DNA of 64,000 nucleotides from Pseudomonadota bacterium (lineage in GTDB: Bacteria > Pseudomonadota > Gammaproteobacteria > Steroidobacterales > Steroidobacteraceae). The stretch lies in NCBI GenBank assembly GCA_018241505.1, contig JAFEDS010000013.1:423902-487901 (forward strand). The letters run 5' to 3'. The translations under genes were made by a program, and so were the position numbers. Of the stretch, positions 35,710 to 44,223 are shown in pieces. Positions within the stretch are counted from its first letter, which is position 1, and each line of letters begins with the position of its first letter. The notes beneath the pieces are model-generated. The model saw nothing but the letters and a program-made list of their open reading frames with translations, was not told the origin of the DNA and did no database searches.

Positions 35710-37508
35710 TTGTGGCGCGGGGTGCCCTTTGTGCTTGCGATGCGCTGGTACTTCACAGCCGGCTCGAGCACGGCGCCTGATTCTATTTGCCCGACCGCGG
35801 CCCGTTGCATTTCCTGCCAGGGAGTCTGGCTCTGCGGGTACACGTAGCCACCGGCTGCCTGCAGTGCCTCGTAGCGTTTCTGCAACTCCGCTTCCGCCAC
35901 CAGCATGTTGACCTGGCACTTGCGTAGGTCGACCCGGATCCGGTCGCCGGTGCGCAGGATCGCGAGCCCGCCGCCAACCGCGGCTTCCGGCGATGCGTTG
36001 AGAATCGACGGTGAGCCCGACGTGCCCGACTGTCGTCCGTCGCCGATGCAAGGCAACACGTGAACTCCTTGCTGTATGAGTTGGACCGGCGCGCGCATAT
36101 TGACGACTTCCGCGGCGCCCGGATAGCCGATGGGCCCGGTGCCGCGCATGAACAGGATGCACTGGGAGTCGATGTTGAGTCCCGGGTCGTCGATGCGCGC
36201 GTGGTAGTCCTCCGGACCATCAAACACAACAGCACGGCCTTCGAAGGCGTCCGGATCGTCGGGGTTGCGCAGATAGCGATCGCGAAACTCCGCCGAGATC
36301 ACGCTCGTTTTCATGATGGCCGAGTCGAACAGGTTGCCGCGCAGGACGAGGAAGCCCGCCCGGTCCGCGAGCGGCCGCTCGAACGGCCGGATTACGGCCT
36401 CATCCCGGATGACCGCGGCCGCACAGTTCGCAGCGAGGGTCCGGCCATTGGCCGTGGGCGCATCGCCGAAAATCAGGCCGTTCTTCAACAACTGCGCGAC
36501 GACGGCGGGCACGCCGCCCGCGCGATAGAAGTCCTCGCCCAGGTACTCGCCCGCCGGCTGCAGGTTCACGAGCAGGGGAACATCGTAACCGTACTGTTGC
36601 CAGTCATCTATCGTAAGCTCCACGCCGATGTGGCGCGCGAGCGCAATCAGGTGCATTGGGGCGTTGGTCGAGCCGCCCAGCGCGGAGTTTACTCGAATGG
36701 CATTGAGAAACGACTCGCGCCGCAGGATGTCGGATGGTTTGCGATCCGTGTTGATCATCTCGACGATCTGCCGGCCCGTTTCGTAGGCACACTCCTGCCG
36801 GTCACGATGAGGCGCGGGGATAGCCGCCGAGCCGGGCAGCGACATCCCGAGTACCTCGGCGAGGCTGTTCATGGTGGTGGCCGTACCCATGGTGTTGCAG
36901 TAACCCGTGGAGGGTGCCGCCGCAGCCACGAGCTTGATGAACGTTTCGCGATCTATATCACCGGCCGCGTAGCGTTCGCGCGCACGCCAGACAACGGTCC
37001 CCGAGCCGATTCGTTTGCCGTCCGCCCAGGCGCTCATCATCGGGCCGACCGACAAGGCAATGGCGGGAATATCAACAGTGGCCGCCGCCATCAGGCACGC
37101 CGGTGTCGTCTTGTCGCAGCCGACAGTTAGGACCACCCCGTCGATGGGGTACCCGTACAGCACTTCGACGAGTCCCAGGTAGGCGAGATTGCGATCCAGA
37201 CCCGCGGTCGGCCGTTTGCCCGTTTCCTGAATCGGATGTACCGGAAATTCTATAGGCACACCGCCCGCATCGCGTATACCCTCACGCAGCCGCGCAGCCA
37301 GGACGAGGTGATGGCGGTTGCAGGGCGACAGGTCCGAGCCCGTCTGGGCGATTCCCACAATGGGACGCCCCGACTGCAGCTCGGTGAGCGTCAGCCCGAA
37401 GTTCATATATCGTTCGAGGTACAACGCGGTCATGTCCGCGTTGTGAGGATCATCGAACCAGGCCCTGGATCGCAGGGTACGAGGTGTGGAATGCGCTGGC
37501 TTGTTCAT
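35703..37508 (-). CDS. Pentonate dehydratase (IlvD/Edd family, XylD/AraC type)
   Basis: 601 residues. The N-terminal RSRAWFDD and [13 protein letters not shown], and the C-terminal [16 protein letters not shown], resemble D-xylonate dehydratase XylD of Caulobacter and L-arabinonate dehydratases. Fe-S cluster cysteines are expected at C63 (SPCNRHH), C131 (GCDKTTPA) and C204 (YCNTMGTA). The enzyme converts a pentonate to its 2-keto-3-deoxy acid in the non-phosphorylative pentose route. The neighbouring arabinofuranosidase favours L-arabinonate as substrate, but xylonate, galactonate or fuconate cannot be excluded. The probable operator ACTCAGACAA lies 2 nt upstream of the start codon. Confidence 0.88.
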   Translation of the reverse strand: MNKPAHSTPRTLRSRAWFDDPHNADMTALYLERYMNFGLTLTELQSGRPIVGIAQTGSDLSPCNRHHLVLAARLREGIRDAGGVPIEFPVHPIQETGKRPTAGLDRNLAYLGLVEVLYGYPIDGVVLTVGCDKTTPACLMAAATVDIPAIALSVGPMMSAWADGKRIGSGTVVWRARERYAAGDIDRETFIKLVAAAAPSTGYCNTMGTATTMNSLAEVLGMSLPGSAAIPAPHRDRQECAYETGRQIVEMINTDRKPSDILRRESFLNAIRVNSALGGSTNAPMHLIALARHIGVELTIDDWQQYGYDVPLLVNLQPAGEYLGEDFYRAGGVPAVVAQLLKNGLIFGDAPTANGRTLAANCAAAVIRDEAVIRPFERPLADRAGFLVLRGNLFDSAIMKTSVISAEFRDRYLRNPDDPDAFEGRAVVFDGPEDYHARIDDPGLNIDSQCILFMRGTGPIGYPGAAEVVNMRAPVQLIQQGVHVLPCIGDGRQSGTSGSPSILNASPEAAVGGGLAILRTGDRIRVDLRKCQVNMLVAEAELQKRYEALQAAGGYVYPQSQTPWQEMQRAAVGQIESGAVLEPAVKYQRIASTKGTPRHNH

Positions 37509-37510
37509 TT

Positions 37511-37520
37511 ACTCAGACAA
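37511..37520 (-). promoter_or_regulatory. Pentose-regulon operator copy 1
   Basis: TTGTCTGAGT, read towards the dehydratase gene, ends 2 nt before its start codon. The same 10-mer in the same orientation precedes the GH51 gene (40248-40262) and the AraD1 gene (41298-41312). Its position suggests a repressor site overlapping transcription or translation start. The divergent mutarotase gene starts 36 nt away on the other side. Confidence 0.55.
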
Positions 37521-37556
37521 ATTGCCATAGCCCCCCGGGGTTGGCAAGATGCCCCG

Positions 37557-38687
37557 ATGGGGCTGTACTCTAAGATTTCGTGGGCCGCGGCACTTGCCGT
37601 GGCGGTGCCGTTCAGTGCATCGGCGGGTGTACAGGTAAGCAGTTCCCCTTGGGGACACACCAATGAGGGGACCGTGGAAATCTACAAACTGAGTAACGCC
37701 CATGGAGTCGAGGCTCGCATCGCCACCTACGGCGCCACGCTCGTTTCCCTGACGGCTCCGGACCGGTCCGGAAAGCTTGCGAACATTGTGTTGGGCTTTG
37801 ACAGCCTGGAAAAGTACGTAGCGGCAGGGGTCCCGTACTACGGTGCCACGGTCGGGCGCTACGCCAATCGGATTGCGAAGGCTCGGTTTACCCTGGACGG
37901 CAAGACCTACACGTTGGCGGCCAACGATGGTCCCAACAGCCTGCACGGTGGCAAGCGGGGCTTTGACAAGCGAATCTGGAAGGCTGAAGAGGTTCCGCCG
38001 GCGCAGGGCGGGGGCGTGCGCATGACGCTCGTCAGCGCCGATGGCGACGAAGGTTATCCGGGAGAGGTGACCGCGCAGGTGGTCTACAAGCTCGACGACC
38101 ACGACAACCTCGAAATCGACTACCACGCCACGACGACGGCCCCCACGCCGCTCAATCTCGTCAATCATGCCTACTTCAACCTGACGGGCGACCCGGCGAA
38201 TACGGTGTTGGATCACGTGGTCACCATCGATGCCGATCGGTTTACTCCGGTTGATGCGACCCTCATACCCACGGGCGAGTTGCGTCCCGTGGCCGGAACA
38301 CCCTTCGATTTCCGTACGCCGCATGCGGTCGGTGCCCGGATCGGTGCCGCTGACGAGCAATTGCGGCTGGGCCGCGGCTACGACCACAACTGGGTTCTCA
38401 ACAAAACGGGCTCCGGGGTGACGCAGGCGGCCACGGTTACCGAGCCGAAGAGCGGCCGTTCTCTCGAAGTTCGTACCACGCAGCCCGGCGTGCAGTTCTA
38501 CACAGGCAATTTCATGGACGGGAAACCGTCCGGTGTGGGAAGCGTGTATGGGTATCGGACCGGACTGTGTTTTGAAACCCAACACTTCCCGGATTCCCCA
38601 AACCATCCTGCCTTTCCTTCGAGTATCCTGCGTCCAGGTCAGGTCTACTCCCAGAAGACGATCCTGGCGCTGCGGGTTATGAAGTAG
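37557..38687 (+). CDS. Secreted aldose 1-epimerase (mutarotase)
   Basis: 376 residues from the ATG at 37557, giving a signal peptide (AAALAVAVPFSASA). Conserved galactose-mutarotase blocks are GRYANRIAKARF, the histidine of NSLHGGKRGFD, NLVNHAYFNL, the DHNW histidine/tryptophan and the catalytic glutamate in CFETQHFPDSPNHP. It interconverts alpha and beta anomers of aldoses in the periplasm, which would feed arabinose or another aldose to the symporter or to a periplasmic dehydrogenase. It is divergent from the pentonate dehydratase gene and convergent with the GH51 gene (3 nt apart). Confidence 0.92.
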   Translation: MGLYSKISWAAALAVAVPFSASAGVQVSSSPWGHTNEGTVEIYKLSNAHGVEARIATYGATLVSLTAPDRSGKLANIVLGFDSLEKYVAAGVPYYGATVGRYANRIAKARFTLDGKTYTLAANDGPNSLHGGKRGFDKRIWKAEEVPPAQGGGVRMTLVSADGDEGYPGEVTAQVVYKLDDHDNLEIDYHATTTAPTPLNLVNHAYFNLTGDPANTVLDHVVTIDADRFTPVDATLIPTGELRPVAGTPFDFRTPHAVGARIGAADEQLRLGRGYDHNWVLNKTGSGVTQAATVTEPKSGRSLEVRTTQPGVQFYTGNFMDGKPSGVGSVYGYRTGLCFETQHFPDSPNHPAFPSSILRPGQVYSQKTILALRVMK

Positions 38688-38690
38688 CGA

Positions 38691-40229
38691 TTAACGCAGG
38701 CTCAGCACGACCACTGATTTCGCGGGAAGCGTAACAGAGAGCCTGCCCTCCTCGAGCGCGGCGCCGTTGAAGCGGGAAGGCTTCACGGCGTCCGGGCTCT
38801 CAAACGTGTTGTGCGCATCCAGCGCCGCAGCAGTCAGAATCTCGCCCTTTACCGTCCGGACTCGCGCACCTGCGATGGAGAGGCTGATGGGCGCTGCTTT
38901 ATGCGGGTCGAGGTTGACGAGCGCAACGGCGATCTCGCCCGTAGTGGTCCGCGCCGCCGACACACTGACTCCCGGTACGGATGTAGCGCCCAGCCTGTAG
39001 GCTGGTGCCTCGAAGTCGGTCGGCAGAAGCGTCGCGTCCTGGAACGGCCGGAACATATGAAAGACATGGTACGTCGGTGTCAGGAGCATCTTCGGCCCAT
39101 CAGTCAGGATCATTGCCTGCAGCACATTCACCATCTGGGCGATGTTGGCCATGCGGACGCGGTCGGCATGGCGATGGAAGATGTTGAAATTGACAGCGGC
39201 CACCACTGCGTCGCGCAGCGAATTCTGCTGGAACAGGAATCCGGGCTCGCGGCCGGGCTCGGTGTCGTACCACGTTCCCCACTCATCGACGTCGAAGGCG
39301 ACCCTTTTCCCGGGGTCGGATTTGTCCATCCCCGCGGCATTCGCGCGGATGAAGTCATCCATCTTCAGGGTGTGTGCCAGGGTGGAGATCCACTGGTCCT
39401 CGCCGAAGCCGATGGCCGGCCCCTTGTTGCGCCAGTTCTCGCCGGGAATGGTGTAGTAGTGGAACGTGACAGCACTCAGGTCGAGTCCCGCCTTCGCCGT
39501 CAGGAGCTCGGACCAGGACGTGTCTTCGTCGTGGCCGCCGCTGGCGATGATTTGCGGACGTGCGCCCTCGGGTGTCTTCAAAAAGGTGGCGTACTGGCGG
39601 AACACGTCGAGGTAGTACTGCGGGGACATGTTTCCGCCGCAGCCCCAGGTTTCGTTGCCTACGGCGAAGTAGGCAACTTTCCAAGGCTCCGGGTGACCAT
39701 TGCGGGCCCGTTCGGCGCTGAGGGCAGTGGGTTTGTCGGAGGTCAGGTACTGCAGCCACTCCGCCATTTCGCGCGGCGAGCCCGTCCCCACGTTGCCGTT
39801 GATATAGGCATCGGCGCCGATCAACTGCACGAAGTCCATGAATTCGTGCGTACCGAAAGCGTTGGTCTCGGGGACTCCACCCCAGTTGGTGTTGAGTGTA
39901 GTCGGTCGGGAAGCCCGCGGACCGATGCCGTCCCGCCAGTGATATTCGTCCGCGAAGCAGCCGCCCGGCCAGCGTACAACAGGAACATGCAGCTCGCGCA
40001 GCGCGGCAATGACATCGTTGCGCAAGCCGCGGGTATTCGGGATCGCCGAGCTCTCTCCGACCCAGACGCCGGCTTCGATGCCGTGTCCCAGATGTTCGGC
40101 AAACTGTCCGTAAATGTGCCGATCGATCTTCGCGCCGGGCTGGTCGGCATGGATCGTCCCCGCTGCAGGTGTTTCGGCGCCACTCACGCCCACCAGGGAT
40201 GCGAGGACAGCCATCAGGAAAATTCGCAC
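38691..40229 (-). CDS. Secreted alpha-L-arabinofuranosidase, GH51
   Basis: 512 residues with a signal peptide (cleavage near SGA-ET). The (beta/alpha)8 core has the GH51 block RWPGGCFADEYHWRDGIGP (86-104), the acid/base E193 in GNETWGCGG, and the nucleophile E316 in DVDEWGTWY. A C-terminal beta-sandwich completes the family length. It releases terminal L-arabinofuranose from arabinan or arabinoxylan side chains outside the cytoplasm. It is divergent from the GntR regulator gene, with the shared operator 18 nt upstream of its start. Confidence 0.94.
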   Translation of the reverse strand: MRIFLMAVLASLVGVSGAETPAAGTIHADQPGAKIDRHIYGQFAEHLGHGIEAGVWVGESSAIPNTRGLRNDVIAALRELHVPVVRWPGGCFADEYHWRDGIGPRASRPTTLNTNWGGVPETNAFGTHEFMDFVQLIGADAYINGNVGTGSPREMAEWLQYLTSDKPTALSAERARNGHPEPWKVAYFAVGNETWGCGGNMSPQYYLDVFRQYATFLKTPEGARPQIIASGGHDEDTSWSELLTAKAGLDLSAVTFHYYTIPGENWRNKGPAIGFGEDQWISTLAHTLKMDDFIRANAAGMDKSDPGKRVAFDVDEWGTWYDTEPGREPGFLFQQNSLRDAVVAAVNFNIFHRHADRVRMANIAQMVNVLQAMILTDGPKMLLTPTYHVFHMFRPFQDATLLPTDFEAPAYRLGATSVPGVSVSAARTTTGEIAVALVNLDPHKAAPISLSIAGARVRTVKGEILTAAALDAHNTFESPDAVKPSRFNGAALEEGRLSVTLPAKSVVVLSLR

Positions 40230-40247
40230 TGCGTCTCTCCGGCGGTT

Positions 40248-40262
40248 AATAACTCAGACAAT
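40248..40262 (-). promoter_or_regulatory. Pentose-regulon operator copy 2
   Basis: ATTGTCTGAGTTATT, read towards the GH51 gene, ends 18 nt before its start codon. It is identical over 15 nt to the copy before the AraD1 gene (41298-41312) and shares 10 nt with the copy before the dehydratase. It lies in the 115-nt divergent region that must also hold the GntR promoter, so it may autoregulate the regulator. Confidence 0.6.
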
Positions 40263-40344
40263 AAGCCAGTCCCGGGCGGCGCGGCAAGGGCGTATAGTAG
40301 AAAGGTCGCGTTTTCGGACGCACCAACACATAAAGAAAGAGCGC

Positions 40345-41088
40345 ATGCCCGGACCGCAGACGCCCGCCGATCCCCCCGTCAAAGCCCTGCGACTGCACGG
40401 TACGATCGCCCGCAAGCTCGGGATTGCCATCGTGTCCGGCCAGTACGCCCCCGGCGATCTGCTCGACAGCGAAATTGCCGCCAGTGAGCAGTTCGCTGTG
40501 TCACGCACGGCCTACCGGGAGGCAGTGAGGATCCTGGCTGCCAAGGGCCTGGTGGATGCGCGTCCCAAGGTGGGCACGCGGGTCAATCCGCAGTCGAAGT
40601 GGGCGCTGCTGGATCCGGATGTGCTCGAGTGGACTTTCGAGTCCGAGCCGGATCTCATCCTGCTGAACAGTCTGTTCGAGCTGCGCAATGTGGTGGAATC
40701 CGCGGCGGCGGGGCTGGCGGCGTTGCGCCGGACCGCGGCTCAACTGGAGGCCATGCGCGTTGCCCTGGATGCCATGGCAGCCAATACGCTGGCGACACCG
40801 GAAGGGCGCCAGGCGGATCTCGATTTTCATACCACGCTGCTGAACGCGACCAACAATCCGTTCATTATTTCGCTCACCAGTGGAGTGAGCGCGGCCATCA
40901 GCACCACCACGATCTTCAAGCAGCGCAAGCGGCCGCTGCGCCGTGACCCCATGCCGGATCACCTGAAGGTATTCACGGCGATTGCCGCCAAGGATGCGGC
41001 CAAAGCGCAGAAGGCCATGAGCGAGCTGATTGAGCTCGCCCGGATGGACACGCCCAGCTCGCGCAAGGGTGACAAGCGCCGCGCCTAG
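40345..41088 (+). CDS. FadR-subfamily GntR transcriptional regulator
   Basis: 247 residues from the ATG at 40345. The winged helix-turn-helix spans about 12-80 (GDLLDSEIAASEQFAVSRTAYREAVRILAAKGLV, split by the turn), and the all-helical FCD ligand domain covers about 95-235, with the metal/ligand histidines in DLDFHTTLLNATNN and the later DPMPDHLKVF. Regulators of this type usually sense a sugar acid or keto-deoxy acid and repress catabolic genes. It sits in the middle of the pentose island and is the natural candidate to bind the TTGTCTGAGT sites. A hairpin follows its stop at 41139-41166. Confidence 0.92.
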   Translation: MPGPQTPADPPVKALRLHGTIARKLGIAIVSGQYAPGDLLDSEIAASEQFAVSRTAYREAVRILAAKGLVDARPKVGTRVNPQSKWALLDPDVLEWTFESEPDLILLNSLFELRNVVESAAAGLAALRRTAAQLEAMRVALDAMAANTLATPEGRQADLDFHTTLLNATNNPFIISLTSGVSAAISTTTIFKQRKRPLRRDPMPDHLKVFTAIAAKDAAKAQKAMSELIELARMDTPSSRKGDKRRA

Positions 41089-41100
41089 CCTAGTGGATTG

Positions 41101-41166
41101 GCGCGGCACTGGCCGCGCGGAGCCCGGGCTTCGTTTCCGCCAGCAAAAAGCGTGGTTTTTGCTGGC
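41101..41166 (+). terminator. Hairpins after the GntR gene, probable terminator
   Basis: Two perfect inverted repeats follow the GntR stop: GCGCGGC/GCCGCGC (41101-41107, 41112-41118) and GCCAGCAAAAA/TTTTTGCTGGC (41139-41149, 41156-41166) with a 6-nt loop. The second has A5/T5 at the loop rather than a T-run after the stem, so it is not a textbook terminator. A third GC-rich imperfect repeat follows to about 41220. The AraD1 gene has its own promoter region beyond. Confidence 0.5.
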
Positions 41167-41297
41167 TGCGTTCGTGCAATGGCGCCTGCGGCGCGTCGGG
41201 GCGCGCGCCGCAGCGTTGGCGCCCCGCGTGGTTGGTCGCGCCGTGGGCGGCTCCCCATCGTTCGGCGCGCATCGTCCCGCATCGCCGGGGTCGCTTT

Positions 41298-41312
41298 ATT
41301 GTCTGAGTTATT
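41298..41312 (+). promoter_or_regulatory. Pentose-regulon operator copy 3
   Basis: ATTGTCTGAGTTATT, in the orientation of the AraD1 gene, ends 14 nt before its start codon. It is the exact 15-nt counterpart of the site before the GH51 gene. The core is a weak imperfect palindrome around TCTGAG. Confidence 0.6.
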
Positions 41313-41326
41313 TTAGGATCGCGTGC

Positions 41327-42319
41327 ATGTCACTGCGATTGGTGCAACTGCTGGATGATGCCGGGAAGCGCAGCGTGGCCGCCGCCACGTCGGGCACTCT
41401 TGGCCGGCAGGTGACCGGCGCGACTTCGGTCTATGCGCTCGCCAATGAGGCCATCGCGGCCAACACGTCCTTGTCCAACCTGTTGGCTGCAAAAGGGTAT
41501 GGCGCTGAGATCGATCTGGCCGAAGCCCTGGAAGCGCGGCGCATCCTGCCACCCGTCGATCACCCGGACAGTGCCCGCCTTCTGATGACCGGTACCGGTC
41601 TGACACATCTGGGCTCGGCCGATGCGCGCGACCGCATGCATGCCAAGGCGCATTCAGCCGACGCGTCCGACTCCATGAAAATGTTCCGGATGGGGCTCGA
41701 GGGGGGTAAGGCGCCGGACGGGCGGGTCGGCGTGCAACCCGAGTGGTTTTACAAAGGGGATGGCCGGGGCGTTGTCGCTCCCGAAAGCCCGTTGCTGTCA
41801 CCGGAGTTCGCGGCCGACGCGGGTGAAGAGCCTGAGCTGGCCGGTATCTATGTCATTGCCGCAGACGGGACACCCTGCCGGCTCGGCTTTACGCTGGCCA
41901 ACGAATTTTCCGATCACGTCACCGAGCGCACCAACTACCTGTACCTGGCGCATTCCAAGCTGCGTCCGGCTGCCCTCGGCCCGGAGCTGCTGATCGGCGA
42001 CTTGCCGGCGGATATCCGCGGTACCGCGCGCATCACTCGCGCGGGGCGGACGATCTGGGAGAAGCCTTTCCTGACTGGAGAGGCCAACATGTCGCATTAC
42101 GTTCGCAATCTCGAGCATCACCACTTCAAATATGACCTGTGCCGCCGGCCCGGAGATGTGCACGTGCATTTCTTCGGGACCGCGACCCTGTCGTTCGCCG
42201 ACGGCATCCAGGCGCGCGACGGCGATGTTTTCGAGATCGAAGCGCAGCCGTTCCGGCTGCCCTTGCGCAATCCGTTGCAAACAGTGGCACCGCCACGAGC
42301 GGGTGTCCGCATTCTCTGA
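41327..42319 (+). CDS. AraD1/GguC-family protein (FAH superfamily), probable 2-keto-3-deoxypentonate dehydratase
   Basis: 330 residues from the ATG at 41327. It carries the strongly conserved AraD1 blocks GTGLTHLGSADARDRMH, DSMKMFRMGLEGG, VQPEWFYKG, NEFSDHVTERTNYLYLAHSK and GDVHVHFFGTATLSFADG. The fumarylacetoacetase-like fold binds a divalent metal. Relatives act on 2-keto-3-deoxy-L-arabinonate or D-xylonate to give 2-oxoglutarate semialdehyde, which is the step after the dehydratase encoded at 35703-37508. It is probably co-transcribed with the symporter gene 24 nt downstream. Confidence 0.85.
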   Translation: MSLRLVQLLDDAGKRSVAAATSGTLGRQVTGATSVYALANEAIAANTSLSNLLAAKGYGAEIDLAEALEARRILPPVDHPDSARLLMTGTGLTHLGSADARDRMHAKAHSADASDSMKMFRMGLEGGKAPDGRVGVQPEWFYKGDGRGVVAPESPLLSPEFAADAGEEPELAGIYVIAADGTPCRLGFTLANEFSDHVTERTNYLYLAHSKLRPAALGPELLIGDLPADIRGTARITRAGRTIWEKPFLTGEANMSHYVRNLEHHHFKYDLCRRPGDVHVHFFGTATLSFADGIQARDGDVFEIEAQPFRLPLRNPLQTVAPPRAGVRIL

Positions 42320-42343
42320 CAGTGCCTGAAGGGGGGAGAGCAG

Positions 42344-44098
42344 GTGACAGGCGGGGTATTCAACACCGCGGACTGGCTCGTAGTCGGCCTGTTTGTGCTG
42401 GTGATGCTGGCGATTGTCCTGTATTCCATGCGCGTGCGGGCGCGCTCGGGACAGGACTATTTTCTCTCGGGCCGCGACAGCAACTGGCTGCAGATCGGCA
42501 CCTCCATCTTTTCATCCAACATCGGCTCCGAGCACCTGGTCGGGCTCGCCGGTGCCGGCTTTGCCACCGGCATGGCCATGGCGCACTGGGAAATCCAGTC
42601 GTGGCTGATTCTGGTGCTCGGCTGGGTGTTTGTACCGTTGTACGACCGGATGAAAGTGTTCACCATGCCGGAATTCCTCGAGTTGCGCTTCAGCCGCGGC
42701 TCGCGCAACGTGCTCAGCATCCTGACCATCGCCAGCCTGGTGCTCACCAAGATCGCTGTGACCATCTACGCGGGCGATGTCGTCGTGCGTACCTTGTTGG
42801 GCATCGAGTCGGTCGACATCCTCGGCGCGCGTGTCGATGTATTCTGGGTGATCGCCCTGGGGCTTGCGGCGACGACGGGTCTCTATACGGTGTTGGGCGG
42901 CTTGCGCGTGATCATGTACACCGCCGTGTTGCAGGCGCCGGTGCTCATACTCGGGTCGTTGTCGATTCTGTTCTGCGGCCTGAGCGAGTTGGGTCACGGC
43001 GATCTGCTGGCGGGGTGGCGCGCGACCGTGGCGGCCGCCGGTGACAACATCCACCTGATCCGGCCGTTCAATGATCCTGACTGGTCGTGGGCGGCCGTAT
43101 TGCCGGGCTCCGCCATCATCGGCTTCTGGTACTGGTGCACGGATCAATACATCGTGCAGCGGGTGCTCGCCGGCCGCAATCAACGCGAGTCGCGCCGCGG
43201 CAGTATTCTCGCGGCGTTCCTGAAGCTGACTCCCGTGTTCATATTCCTCGTACCCGGGATGATCGCCTTCGCGCTCACGCGCATGCCCGGTGCCGGTTTT
43301 TCGACCAGCGGTGATGCCGCCTATACCTCGCTCGTCGCGCAGATCCTGCCGCACGGCCTGCGTGGCATGGTTGCCTGTTCGATGATCGTGGCATTGATGG
43401 CTTCGCTGGCCTCGAAATTCAACGCGGCTGCGACGCTCGTCACCATGGACTTCTTCCGAGAACGCCATCCGGATGCCAGTGGCAAAACCGAGGTGGTGAT
43501 CGGGCGTATCGCCACCGCGGTGATTGTCGTCATGGGCGTGTGTTGGGTGTTGGTGATCAAGAGTCTGCACTCCGACCTGTACGTGTATCTGCAAAGCGTG
43601 CAGGGCTACCTTTCACCCGCCATTGCGGTGTTGTTCCTGCTCGGGGTTTTCTGGAAGCGGGCGACCCCGGCGGCTGCGTTGTGGGCGTTCATCATCGGGG
43701 TGGTGGGGGGCTTCGCCCGCCTGGCCGCCGATCTCGTCATGCGCAGCGACGGCGCGCTGGTCACTTCCCTGAAGCAACAGCGCTTTCACGGGGTCATCAC
43801 ACGGGAGCAGTACGCCGCGGCGCTGGCTCCCATCCACGCCCGCCATGGCTGGATATTTGATTTCTGGAGTATTCATTGGCTGTATTACACCCAGATACTG
43901 TTCCTTGCGACCGCTGTGTTGATGATTCTCCTCAGCTTCGTCACACGTCCGTGTGCGCCTGAGGCACTGCGCTTTACCTGGTATGGGGCGACCGCGCAGG
44001 AGAAGGCGGCCACACGGGCGAGCTGGACAACCCTGGATGTTGCACTGAGCTGCGTCGTGCTGGTGGCTGTTGGGGTGTTCTACCTCTCGTTCTGGTAG
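42344..44098 (+). CDS. Sodium:solute symporter (SSS family, sugar type)
   Basis: 584 residues from GTG 42344, preceded by a strong GGGGGGAGAG ribosome-binding site. It has about 14 hydrophobic segments and the SSS/SGLT landmarks DYFLSGRDSNWLQIG, SNIGSEHLVGLAGAGFATG and GGLRVIMYTAVLQ. It should import a monosaccharide with Na+ across the inner membrane. The gene context points to L-arabinose or another pentose; the protein resembles SglT more than the proline or pantothenate symporters. A loop of ~50 residues before the last helices is hydrophilic (LKQQRFHGVITREQYAAAL). Confidence 0.9.
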   Translation: MTGGVFNTADWLVVGLFVLVMLAIVLYSMRVRARSGQDYFLSGRDSNWLQIGTSIFSSNIGSEHLVGLAGAGFATGMAMAHWEIQSWLILVLGWVFVPLYDRMKVFTMPEFLELRFSRGSRNVLSILTIASLVLTKIAVTIYAGDVVVRTLLGIESVDILGARVDVFWVIALGLAATTGLYTVLGGLRVIMYTAVLQAPVLILGSLSILFCGLSELGHGDLLAGWRATVAAAGDNIHLIRPFNDPDWSWAAVLPGSAIIGFWYWCTDQYIVQRVLAGRNQRESRRGSILAAFLKLTPVFIFLVPGMIAFALTRMPGAGFSTSGDAAYTSLVAQILPHGLRGMVACSMIVALMASLASKFNAAATLVTMDFFRERHPDASGKTEVVIGRIATAVIVVMGVCWVLVIKSLHSDLYVYLQSVQGYLSPAIAVLFLLGVFWKRATPAAALWAFIIGVVGGFARLAADLVMRSDGALVTSLKQQRFHGVITREQYAAALAPIHARHGWIFDFWSIHWLYYTQILFLATAVLMILLSFVTRPCAPEALRFTWYGATAQEKAATRASWTTLDVALSCVVLVAVGVFYLSFW

Positions 44099-44223
44099 GG
44101 CTCGTGTCTTGACAGTCCGCAAGGTGGTGCAGCATCCTGCCGCCTCCTTTCCCGGAGCTTTCGATAATAGATTCGGTCACCCAAGAACCGGCTACGAGGG
44201 ACCTGACACCATCCCGGGCCGGC

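Noticed and set aside
36060-40487. Long open frames antisense to the pentonate dehydratase, mutarotase and GH51 genes
   Set aside because: The opposite strands hold intact enzyme families with catalytic residues; the antisense products have no domain, signal or plausible start context.
41139-41166. GCCAGCAAAAA/TTTTTGCTGGC as the GntR operator
   Set aside because: It lies after the regulator gene and occurs once, whereas TTGTCTGAGT recurs at three promoters. A perfect 11-bp stem fits a terminator-like hairpin better.
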